Part shown: positions 21,117 to 28,995 of the stretch, piece by piece
Position numbering within the stretch: position 1 is the first letter of the stretch
Layout of the letters: every line of letters starts with the position of its first letter
From: a virus
DNA length: 29,380 nt
Strand: one strand, 5' to 3'
IMG/VR virus record: IMGVR_UViG_3300042369_000038
Span: 1-29,380 of that record
Notes under the pieces: generated by a model
What the model was told of the DNA's origin: nothing
The model's input: the letters and a program-made list of their open reading frames with translations, nothing else
Database searches by the model: none
Position numbers and translations under genes: made by a program

Positions 21117-21765
21117 GGATGGAATGTTTAACTATCAGATTGATGTACTTTCTGCTTTAACTGATAGCAATATCTCTGAATTTGAGGAGCTAGATATAGA
21201 TGAGCTAAGTGAATTGACTAAGCAGATTAAATGGATACAGTCTGATCCATCTAGGAGGTATAAGAATAAGCTAGATAAGTATGTACTCAAGCCATTTAGT
21301 AAGCTATCATTAGGTGAGTTCATAGACCTAGAGTATTACTTCTCTAATAATTACCTAGACCACTTCTGCCATATCTTAGCATTACTCTACAGGAGGACAT
21401 CTAAGAACGTTTATGGTGATGATATCATTGAGCCTTATGAGTATAGTCCTAGAGATAGATTAGATTGGTATTTAGATTACCCAATTACTGATGTTTATGG
21501 ATTAATACCTGAGTATATTAAATTTAGGGAAAACTTTACTAATACCTATACTAATTTACTAGTAGATGTAGTGACTGATGATGAGGTGCTAGATGATCCT
21601 GATGAGATTAAAGAGCAGAAGAGAGAACAGCAAAAGCAGAAATTTGCTTGGGAGTCCACTATCATGGCTCTATGCAATGATGACCTAAGCAAGTTCAACG
21701 ATATCCTAGAGATGCCTGTAGTATTAGTCTTTAATATCTTAGGTATGAAAAAAACTTTAGACTAG
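21037..21765 (+). CDS. Tail-assembly-chaperone-like protein 2, plus strand, paralogue of the previous gene (242 aa)
   Basis: Starts MQNLKLPKHWNQISVSQFLE and later has DKYVLKPFSKLSLGEFIDLE, then HILALLYRRTSKNVYGDD. These align in order with the previous protein (LTLEQF with ISVSQF; MALMFKRT with LALLYRRT). It has an extra C-terminal part of about 60 residues: an acidic linker, a charged helix (EIKEQKREQQKQKF), then WESTIMALCNDD and ILEMPVVLVFNILG. It has its own ATG, so it is probably made by re-initiation and not by frameshifting. Its TAG shares the palindrome CTAG with the stop of the converging gene. Confidence 0.6.
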   Translation: MQNLKLPKHWNQISVSQFLEIRSLSSEDGMFNYQIDVLSALTDSNISEFEELDIDELSELTKQIKWIQSDPSRRYKNKLDKYVLKPFSKLSLGEFIDLEYYFSNNYLDHFCHILALLYRRTSKNVYGDDIIEPYEYSPRDRLDWYLDYPITDVYGLIPEYIKFRENFTNTYTNLLVDVVTDDEVLDDPDEIKEQKREQQKQKFAWESTIMALCNDDLSKFNDILEMPVVLVFNILGMKKTLD

Positions 21766-22166
21766 TAATCTAACTCTCCATAAAACTCTCCGAATAAAGG
21801 CTCAAATGAGAATAGTATATCTCCCCCTCTTTCTAGTATGTTATCTATTTCTAAGATAGGATATTTAGTTAAAAGATATTCAGTATATCCTCCCCAAATC
21901 TCTGCATAGATTCCATCCTCATCTAATGCTGCATCAAATTGCCTAAGTAGATTATAAGCTCCTATAGTTTGTGTACCATTATTTAGAAATCCAAAATAAT
22001 AAGCTGCTACAATTTGTATCCTTAAATTAAAGCTATCACTAATCTCTGCATTGATTCGTACTGAATCTACTAGAGTACCTGTGTCTACTAAGAAATTATT
22101 TCTAAGTACTCTTCTAAGTACTGTAGCCATCTTTCTACGCATTGGATATTTTATATTGTAAGGCAT
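21762..22166 (-). CDS. Neck / tail-completion protein, HK97 gp10-like (134 aa)
   Basis: A basic N-terminus (MPYNIKYPMRRKMATVLRRV) is followed by RNNFLVDTGTLVDSVRINAE, the 'long enough, tagged with TGxLxxS' feature of gp10-like neck proteins. Then come AAYYFGFLNNGTQTIGAYNL and an acidic C-terminus. Such proteins join head and tail. It appears to be a single-gene transcript: it has its own late motif 2 nt before the ATG, and it converges tail-to-tail with the plus-strand pair, overlapping stops within CTAG (21762-21765). Confidence 0.6.
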   Translation of the reverse strand: MPYNIKYPMRRKMATVLRRVLRNNFLVDTGTLVDSVRINAEISDSFNLRIQIVAAYYFGFLNNGTQTIGAYNLLRQFDAALDEDGIYAEIWGGYTEYLLTKYPILEIDNILERGGDILFSFEPLFGEFYGELDY

Positions 22167-22168
22167 AT

Positions 22169-22199
22169 AACTATATTATATCAATTAAGAATATTGTTC
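22169..22199 (-). promoter_or_regulatory. Putative phage late promoter, copy 4 (neck gene)
   Basis: GAACA (22199-22195), 14 nt, then TATAATATAGTT (22180-22169), 2 nt before the ATG at 22166. It overlaps the 3' end of the upstream tail-terminator gene. Confidence 0.62.
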
Positions 22200-22628
22200 A
22201 GGAATTTGGCAATTAGTCCATGACTTAATCACTACTGAAAGATTCATCTGCCATCCTGCAGCATAATCTAATAGGTCATTGTTCAATGGTATGAATGTAG
22301 GCTGTCCATCTATATCAAAGTCATAGTCATCACTGAATGTAAACTCTAGGTATAAATCCTGTAGTATCTGCTGAGTATCTGATAAGATAGTTGTGATGTT
22401 AGCTCTATCCATCTGTATGATATCAAAGCAATACAGCTCTAAATTAAAGATAGTGACATTCTCATAGGGAGTAACTCCTGTAGGAACTACATAGACTAAT
22501 GGATACTTCTCATCTTTAGTAGCAAAGTTCACCATTTGCTCTTTAAAGTCTGAGCCTACTTTCTTTACTTGTAGGTGATTGTCATAGAATGCAATAATCT
22601 TATCTACGATGGATTGATAGCTTATCAT
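22185..22628 (-). CDS. Tail terminator-like protein (147 aa)
   Basis: Mixed alpha-beta protein: MISYQSIVDKIIAFYDNHLQ, then KDEKYPLVYVVPTGVTPYEN, FNLELYCFDIIQMDRANITT, and a DTQQILQDLYLEFTF helix ending in WQMNLSVVIKSWTNCQIPE. The 'YPLVYVVP ... ELYCFDI ... DTQQILQDL ... W..NL.V' order is that of tail-terminator or minor tail proteins of Bacteroidetes siphoviruses. It lies between the neck and tape-measure genes and overlaps the tape-measure stop by 4 nt (ATGA). Confidence 0.6.
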   Translation of the reverse strand: MISYQSIVDKIIAFYDNHLQVKKVGSDFKEQMVNFATKDEKYPLVYVVPTGVTPYENVTIFNLELYCFDIIQMDRANITTILSDTQQILQDLYLEFTFSDDYDFDIDGQPTFIPLNNDLLDYAAGWQMNLSVVIKSWTNCQIPEQYS

Positions 22629-24664
22629 AATACTGAATTATTTTGTATGTTATTAATATGATTCTGTGATGATGTTATCTCAGTCTCAGATACTATAGCT
22701 GTTACTGTTATGTTATTTGTGCTACCTCCTGCATTCACTTGACTACCTGTGTTGGCTTGCCCAAATAGTTGAGGTGCAGCTGCTGGTGCTACTGCTGTAG
22801 TGGATGTTAAGCTAGAATCAGGTGAGTCAGTAGTTGAGCCACCTCCACTAAAAGATGCAGCTGTTATTTTACCTATAGCCATTGCAGATGTTATAGCAGC
22901 TCCTGCCATTGCAGCCACCATTGCAAAGCCTCCATCAAATTTAGGATATTGTGCTAAGATAGATACTTGAGCTTGAGCAGCATTAATAATAGCAGCAGCT
23001 AATTGTGCTTTCTTATTTTGTTCAAATTGTTTCTTAAGTAATACTTCCTCTTCTTTACTGCCTTTCTTTACCTTTTTTAATTGAGCAGTTATATTAGTAT
23101 CTGCCATAAATGCTATAGCTTCTCCTACACTCTGAGTTAATTTAAAGCCTGCCTCAATGTTTTTCATTTTATCAGCATGAGCTGCATCATCTATAACTTT
23201 CTGCTTATCTGCCTCAGTTTTCTTTAATGCTGTAGTATCCTCCTCATATTTTTTCTTAAGATTAAATAAAGCTAGTTCATTATCTGCAAATTTAATTTTA
23301 TCAGCTTCATACTTATCATACAATTTCTGCTCTTCAGTATCAGTCAATGCAGCAAGTTCAGCATTATAAGCATCTATCTTAGCTATATTAGCTGCATGAG
23401 ATGATGTCATAGCAGTTGCCTTAGCAGCCTTATCTGCATCATCCTTAACCTTAGCTTCATCTGCATACTTTTTATTAATAGCTTTTGTCTGAATCTCCTG
23501 AGCTTCTACTAATGCAGTAATATCATTCTTATGTTTAGTAGCCTCATCTATTTTTTTCTTATAGGCAGCAGCCAAATCATCAAGCTCTACTTGTTGAGCA
23601 GTCTTTTTAGAATCAGATACTACCTTAGCAGCTGCAGCAATATCTGCCTCTGAGGCTTTATCTGCTGCTATTCTTTTATCTCTTGCTACCTTAGCCTTAT
23701 CACTAGCCTCTTTCTCTTTTTTATCAGCATCATCAGACTCTTTTTTATCAGCAGTATTTTTAGCTACAATTTTATCAGAATATCCTTGCTTTATTATTTC
23801 ATTTTCTTTAGCTACTTGCTTTTTTAAATCTTCTATTTTCTTAAGATCAGCATCATCCCCTAATTTCTTCTGAGCATCTAGTGCATCCTTAGCAGATTGT
23901 TTTCTTTTATTAGCCTCTTTTATTTTAGTATTGCTTAACTCCTCCTCTAGCTTAGTAGTATCTTCACCTGCTGCCTTAGCCTCAGCAATCTCTCTACCTA
24001 AATCTCCTGTAACTCTAGCAGTTCTTTCCTCAGATGACTTAGTTACTTTCTCATTAGCTGCTAAAGTTTTCTCTGCATTATCTTCAGCAGCGAATGCTGT
24101 AAGACCTAACCAATCTGTAAGCTCTTTAAATCCTGCAATCAGCATATTGATAGGCATCATCATTGCTTTGATTACATCATCTAATACTCCAAATGATTTA
24201 AGTACTAGAGCTACTACAGCTATAATGGCTACTACTGCTGCTACTATTAAAAATATAGGATTCATTAAGATAGTCATTCCTAACTTTAAGAATGCACCTG
24301 ACAAAGTCTTAGTCATGTCTACCATGCCTTTCATTGACTTAGTAATATCAGTCTTATTAATGCCACCTAAAGCTGTAGCAAAAGTCTTAGACTTCTCTGC
24401 TGCCTCCTCAAAGTCCAATGACATCAATGAGTCTTTAATCCCTCCTAGTCCATTGCTTACCTGTTCAAACTTAGAGCCTGATGCAAATACAGCAACTGCA
24501 TCATTAGCATCCTTAATCTTATCACTAAGTACACCTGCCTGTTGAGCAAGTGCAGCCATTTGTGCAGGATCAGTAGCACTGGCTATAGATCCTTTTAATT
24601 CTCTTAACTCAGCTTTCATCTGAGCTATGCCTTGTATCTTAAGTGGTATTACTACTTCATTCAT
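22625..24664 (-). CDS. Tape measure protein
   Basis: 679 aa, longest structural coiled coil. A helical N-terminus (1-120) precedes a strongly hydrophobic segment (about 128-182; LMNPIFLIVAAVVAIIAVVA). A long Lys/Ala/Asp/Glu coiled coil follows (about 195-530), with a second hydrophobic Ala/Gly-rich region (about 555-620; AMVAAMAGAAITSAMAIGKI) and a Ser/Thr/Asn-rich end. This is the typical layout of a protein that sets tail length and later enters the host envelope. By the usual rule of about 1.5 angstrom per residue it would give a tail of roughly 100 nm. Confidence 0.9.
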   Translation of the reverse strand: MNEVVIPLKIQGIAQMKAELRELKGSIASATDPAQMAALAQQAGVLSDKIKDANDAVAVFASGSKFEQVSNGLGGIKDSLMSLDFEEAAEKSKTFATALGGINKTDITKSMKGMVDMTKTLSGAFLKLGMTILMNPIFLIVAAVVAIIAVVALVLKSFGVLDDVIKAMMMPINMLIAGFKELTDWLGLTAFAAEDNAEKTLAANEKVTKSSEERTARVTGDLGREIAEAKAAGEDTTKLEEELSNTKIKEANKRKQSAKDALDAQKKLGDDADLKKIEDLKKQVAKENEIIKQGYSDKIVAKNTADKKESDDADKKEKEASDKAKVARDKRIAADKASEADIAAAAKVVSDSKKTAQQVELDDLAAAYKKKIDEATKHKNDITALVEAQEIQTKAINKKYADEAKVKDDADKAAKATAMTSSHAANIAKIDAYNAELAALTDTEEQKLYDKYEADKIKFADNELALFNLKKKYEEDTTALKKTEADKQKVIDDAAHADKMKNIEAGFKLTQSVGEAIAFMADTNITAQLKKVKKGSKEEEVLLKKQFEQNKKAQLAAAIINAAQAQVSILAQYPKFDGGFAMVAAMAGAAITSAMAIGKITAASFSGGGSTTDSPDSSLTSTTAVAPAAAPQLFGQANTGSQVNAGGSTNNITVTAIVSETEITSSQNHINNIQNNSVL

Positions 24665-25223
24665 ATACTCTGATTTCTAGGGTGTTGTTAAATAAGTGGG
24701 TATCATGATAAGCTGCAGTAGGACTATGTAAGTTGGTAGTATTTATCTCAATAGTATCATTATCTCTTCTTTTTGCCATTACTATACTATTAGGCAATAC
24801 TTGACTAAGCATTACATAAGTCTTATTTAAAGTAAAAGCTCCTGCTAATGTACCAAAATATATACCTACTGCTCCTCTAGTCCATATTATAGGTCCTATA
24901 GTATTCTCTAGCTCTATGACTGTAGGTGCTGAGGTGCTAGTCTGACTAATCAAAGCTATGTACTTCTTATAAGTGGGTAGTATATCACTAATAGTCCTAC
25001 CATTAAGAGTACTAGTCACTGTTAGATTAGTAGTAGCTATGCCATCATTCTCTAAGCTTAGACCATTGCCTACTATTAAAGCATTAAGTCTATCTCCTAT
25101 CACATTACCTGAGCCTAAGATAATAGAGTTATGATTGTCAGTAGTTACATTGGTCTTAGTATTATACCCTTGCATTATACTTACAATCTGCTCGCCATTA
25201 CCTGGTCCTTTCTTTATTGCCAT
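24657..25223 (-). CDS. Tail-tip / fibre-like structural protein (188 aa)
   Basis: The N-terminal half has short beta repeats like a trimeric adhesin head or tail spike (NHNSIILGSGNVIGDRLNAL, IVGNGLSLENDGIATTNLTV). The C-terminal half is a compact beta region (YKKYIALISQTSTSAPTVIE, GPIIWTRGAVGIYFGTLAGA). Such C-terminal domains are common in Bacteroidetes phage tail genes. It lies between the 738-aa tail protein and the tape measure, overlapping the latter by 8 nt. Function is inferred from context and composition. Confidence 0.6.
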   Translation of the reverse strand: MAIKKGPGNGEQIVSIMQGYNTKTNVTTDNHNSIILGSGNVIGDRLNALIVGNGLSLENDGIATTNLTVTSTLNGRTISDILPTYKKYIALISQTSTSAPTVIELENTIGPIIWTRGAVGIYFGTLAGAFTLNKTYVMLSQVLPNSIVMAKRRDNDTIEINTTNLHSPTAAYHDTHLFNNTLEIRVYE

Positions 25224-25225
25224 CT

Positions 25226-27442
25226 CTATCCGAAGTTAGGTAAATCTATTTCAGTTTCTAAGCTAATCAATTCTACTTTAGTAGGCACTAAATCATTAGC
25301 ATTGTAATCTATAATCTTATTAATACTCCACCATGAATTGTCAATCCTTATCTTATCATTCAGCTCCATTAGTTGGATGTCTACCTCATTGAGTAGAAAG
25401 TATGCAGTCAATAGCTTACCGCCATTTATTTGTGCTACTGTTCTCCTCCAATAACTATTGTAAAGATTGTTGTTAGTGTTTTGATTTACTTGATAGTAAT
25501 AGTATTGACATTCTGCAAAGTTAATATCTGAGAGAGGATTAAATGGATCTCCTCTAAAATGTGAGAGGTAGGGATAAGCTCCACCTGTAGATGTTTGTGT
25601 ATCATACCCTGAATTAATTATAACCTCCTGAGCAACCTTCTGCCTATTATCATATAATATTCTGATGTTAGTCTTAGGTGCTGCACCATTTAGTAATGGT
25701 AAAAATGCACCGAATATTGTAGGCTGTACAGGTGTAGGTGAGAAGATAAGCTCTTTAACATCTATACCTTTCACATACTCATTATCAAAGGTTACCTCCA
25801 CTTGTCCATATATCTCATTAGTAACACCTGTATAGACTGTGTTAGGTGAGTCAGTATCTGCCTTATATGTTAGTCTTAGTTTCTTATTGTTAAGCTCAGG
25901 GATAAAAATCATAGATTGCTCCTTATCTTTCATCAGCTTGTTAGTCCAATCTACAGCCTTACCTGAATCATAGTACTCATCTCTACTAATTAGGATTAGA
26001 TTATTCTGATTATCAGGATCAGCAGTAGCATAAATATTATACATCATAAAGATGCTCTTGATGAAATCCGATTGCTTAATCTTCTCAGGGATAAAGTTGT
26101 TCATGGTAGTGATACCACTGTTCAATGGGATGTTATCAGATGGGCGGATGGTTAGGTCTATTGATGTAATGTCTAAGATTATTTCAGGAGGTGTAAATGG
26201 GCTAATACTAAACTCATCCTCCCACTGCCTATACTGACCTGCACCTAATAATATTCTAGCTTGTGCTATCTGAATATCATTATAGTCTATAAATCCTGAG
26301 CCATCTGAGGTAGCACTTAAAGTAAAAACCTCAGTAAAACTACCTAAGTTAGTAATACCTGAAGGCATAGCATTATCATCATAATCTGCATAGATATATT
26401 GACCTATGCAATCTATATTTTGATTGCCACCTATAGATACATTTAAAGCTAATCTAAAACTATTACTGTGAGGAATTTGAGGTAAAATAATTGGTCCTAA
26501 TGAATAACATGATGTACTTGCATTAAGTGATAGAGTATAACTTACAGTCATCTCCCATGTATAAGATTGACCTGCACCTACCCCTGTCCATTGAGGAGTA
26601 GTGTACTCTCCATTGGTAGTATTAAATAAGTTGCTAGAATCTAATGTCTCAGTCCATCCTGTAGTAATAGGATATCTGATAGGAATTGTCATCTGTCCAA
26701 AAGTTGCATTTACTTGAGGAGTAGACCAAGTCTGACTCCATCCACTATTACTAGCCACTACTTTATAATCACTCCAATCCACTATATTCTGATCACCATT
26801 GTATGGAATCAGTAGCTTATCAAAGTTCGCAGCTGCTAATCCATCCCAAGTGTAACTATATCCTGCTGTAGCAAAGATTCTATCAAAGTAATTTTTAGCA
26901 TAGATAGCAGGCTTGAACCAATTTAGCTGATACTGATTGTCTATGTTGTATGGCATTACATACTTATATCCCTCTGTTACTCCATAGTCAAAAGTACTAA
27001 TCACTACATCAGCATCTACAAAGTGATCTAAGTCTGAGAAATCTATATTATTCAAATACTTATTAGAGATGTCAGTAAAGAATGTACCTCTATCCTCTTT
27101 AATCAATACCTCATACTCCACCATCTGCTCATAGGCTGATGTGAGCTGTGACTTCTTAATGTTAATGAGCTGAAGAGTTGCGTTAGTCATAACAGGGATA
27201 CCATCCTGAATAACATCACAGCTAGTGAGCTGATTAATATTAAAAGTGCCAGCTTGAATGTTTACATCATAGTAGTGATTCAACAGGTTATTGTTATTGT
27301 TATTGCCTACTAAAGTAATGGTCTTACTAAAGTTGCCTGTTCTCTTAGATATATCTCTAATATCCCCTATGCTAAAGTTAAGAGGGAATGATGTACCCTC
27401 TTTAACATCTAGGTAGCCTGTGCTAAGTTGTATCCTAACCAT
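25226..27442 (-). CDS. Large tail-tip / distal tail protein (738 aa)
   Basis: The N-terminal roughly 130 residues form a conserved domain: GYLDVKEGTSFPLNFSIGDI, DISKRTGNFSKTITLVGN, GTFNINQLTSCDVIQDGIPV. This start is widespread in Bacteroidetes siphovirus tail proteins. The middle (about 150-430) is beta-sandwich-like, rich in Tyr, Trp and Asn. The C-terminal part (about 450-738) includes IKQSDFIKSIFMMYNIYATA, then a beta domain ending in NDKIRIDNSWWSINKIIDYN, typical of the baseplate-hub or Dit/Tal-like end. It probably forms the tail tip to which the 465-aa protein and fibre attach. No enzymatic motif is visible. Confidence 0.7.
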   Translation of the reverse strand: MVRIQLSTGYLDVKEGTSFPLNFSIGDIRDISKRTGNFSKTITLVGNNNNNNLLNHYYDVNIQAGTFNINQLTSCDVIQDGIPVMTNATLQLINIKKSQLTSAYEQMVEYEVLIKEDRGTFFTDISNKYLNNIDFSDLDHFVDADVVISTFDYGVTEGYKYVMPYNIDNQYQLNWFKPAIYAKNYFDRIFATAGYSYTWDGLAAANFDKLLIPYNGDQNIVDWSDYKVVASNSGWSQTWSTPQVNATFGQMTIPIRYPITTGWTETLDSSNLFNTTNGEYTTPQWTGVGAGQSYTWEMTVSYTLSLNASTSCYSLGPIILPQIPHSNSFRLALNVSIGGNQNIDCIGQYIYADYDDNAMPSGITNLGSFTEVFTLSATSDGSGFIDYNDIQIAQARILLGAGQYRQWEDEFSISPFTPPEIILDITSIDLTIRPSDNIPLNSGITTMNNFIPEKIKQSDFIKSIFMMYNIYATADPDNQNNLILISRDEYYDSGKAVDWTNKLMKDKEQSMIFIPELNNKKLRLTYKADTDSPNTVYTGVTNEIYGQVEVTFDNEYVKGIDVKELIFSPTPVQPTIFGAFLPLLNGAAPKTNIRILYDNRQKVAQEVIINSGYDTQTSTGGAYPYLSHFRGDPFNPLSDINFAECQYYYYQVNQNTNNNLYNSYWRRTVAQINGGKLLTAYFLLNEVDIQLMELNDKIRIDNSWWSINKIIDYNANDLVPTKVELISLETEIDLPNFG

Positions 27443-28832
27443 TGATAGGAGTATTAAGTGCTAGCTTAATAGTTACTGATTGCTTAATTAGATTCTTATT
27501 TCGCTGTCTAAAGTTCTCAAAAGATGTAGCATCTATAGTGCAAGCTCTTGATTCTATACCATTATTGTAGAACACTTGAGGGGATGTTAGTAGCTCTTGG
27601 AATCTATCAGCATCGTATTGGTCCATCCAATTAGTATTCAATTCTAAGGTATTAGATACATTAGTGTTTAGTGTTCTGTTGCCTATAGCAGTTGAGCTAT
27701 ACAACCATTCACCATCTACCACCTGACCATCTACATGCTGATTATACATCTCTCTACTTATCTGACCTTTCTCATAGGCCTTTAGTTGGAATGCAAAGGA
27801 TTGCCATGATCCCATTCTATCTAGGTAGTACAGATAATCTTCATTGATAACACATCTATTGTCATACTTAAAGTAGTACCGAATTTCAGCAGAACCACCT
27901 TTTATAGATACATAAAAGTTTTGAGTGATAGGAGCTTCAGATGGTACATCTGTAGTCACAAAGAAATTATATAATCCATCAGTAGTACCTGGTGCTACAG
28001 TAGATGATGTTAATTGATTATCATCCCAATCAAAATAAGTCACATCATAAGTATCTACACTATATGTTCTAACCATTAAAAAATATAATTGACCTGTGGC
28101 AATAGATGCTGCACTAGCTTGAGTATTGCCAACCAATGATGTCAAAGCATTACTAGGAGTAAGTGTAGTATTGTACTCTGTAGATGGGAATAATCCCTGA
28201 GCATAGATACCTAAGCTATAAGCTCCATTGAATACCTCTAGCGCTGATAGAGCCACATCCTCTATAAGTATTGTCTTTCTTAAATCTGCATAGGTAACAG
28301 TGCCATTGATAGTGGCATCAGTTACAGTATCCCATCTAGCATTTATAACAAATAGGTTAGTGCTAGCAAAGATAACAGTATGCAATCCCTCTACTGTAGG
28401 ATTAGCAGCAATCCCTCCAAATGCCTGAGTAATACTTATCTGATCACCTGCCACAAAACCATGAGCATTGTAATGTATCACTATATCTCCTCCTGTACTT
28501 TGTGTAAGTGAGTTAGTATATACAATATTAGCAGTGTATTCATAGCCAAATCTGATATCATATTGATACCATGACTCATTTACAATACCTAATCCAAACT
28601 TCCATGTCACCAATGACTGCATCAGCCTAGAGATATCCTGCTCACCATACCCTGTACCGAATACAGGTAGAGTCTTATACTGAGCTATCGGAGTAGCATT
28701 AGTTACAGGATAGACCGTAAAGATATATCTGAAGCCAGGCTCATTCTTATAAGCATTATCTATGATATACTTAATAGGATTGTAAGCAGGCATCATTACA
28801 GATGGCTGTGCTATGATTGTAGTAGCAGGCAT
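27435..28832 (-). CDS. Tail-tip associated protein, upper fibre or baseplate (465 aa)
   Basis: Beta-rich protein. A possible insert (about 118-180) has SLTQSTGGDIVIHYNAHGFV, AGDQISITQAFGGIAANPTV, resembling bacterial immunoglobulin-like or carbohydrate-binding folds. The core has INEDYLYYLDRMGSWQSFAF and later YDADRFQELLTSPQVFYNNG, seen in tail proteins that precede the distal tail protein in Bacteroidetes phages. Its start is adjacent to the stop of the 50-aa gene (TAGATG), and its stop overlaps the 738-aa gene by 8 nt. The role is inferred; it may carry the fibre. Confidence 0.6.
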   Translation of the reverse strand: MPATTIIAQPSVMMPAYNPIKYIIDNAYKNEPGFRYIFTVYPVTNATPIAQYKTLPVFGTGYGEQDISRLMQSLVTWKFGLGIVNESWYQYDIRFGYEYTANIVYTNSLTQSTGGDIVIHYNAHGFVAGDQISITQAFGGIAANPTVEGLHTVIFASTNLFVINARWDTVTDATINGTVTYADLRKTILIEDVALSALEVFNGAYSLGIYAQGLFPSTEYNTTLTPSNALTSLVGNTQASAASIATGQLYFLMVRTYSVDTYDVTYFDWDDNQLTSSTVAPGTTDGLYNFFVTTDVPSEAPITQNFYVSIKGGSAEIRYYFKYDNRCVINEDYLYYLDRMGSWQSFAFQLKAYEKGQISREMYNQHVDGQVVDGEWLYSSTAIGNRTLNTNVSNTLELNTNWMDQYDADRFQELLTSPQVFYNNGIESRACTIDATSFENFRQRNKNLIKQSVTIKLALNTPING

Positions 28833-28985
28833 CTATTCTCCTTTAAGTGCTTTCAACTCTTCATACAAGGCTAGGAGCTGTGTTTCTTTCTCTTGTATTA
28901 GTTCTTCTGTTGTTCTTTCAATAACATCTACAAGCTCTTCAATGTATAGCCCTTGTTCGTTGTAATATCCTATTTGTACTTTCAT
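28833..28985 (-). CDS. Small helical protein between fibre and tail-tip genes (50 aa)
   Basis: MKVQIGYYNEQGLYIEELVD begins a 50-aa acidic protein that ends in a coiled-coil-like helix (QEKETQLLALYEELKALKGE). The ATG lies 10 nt past the fibre stop, and the stop TAG directly abuts the ATG of the 465-aa gene, leaving no spare base. This strongly suggests a real, coupled gene. It could be a fibre chaperone or attachment peptide, judged by position only. Confidence 0.65.
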   Translation of the reverse strand: MKVQIGYYNEQGLYIEELVDVIERTTEELIQEKETQLLALYEELKALKGE

Positions 28986-28995
28986 TTTTATGTAT

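Noticed and set aside
23931-24545. 204-aa plus-strand frame opposite the tape measure
   Set aside because: It is a mirror of the Lys/Ala-rich coiled-coil codons and has no independent signals.
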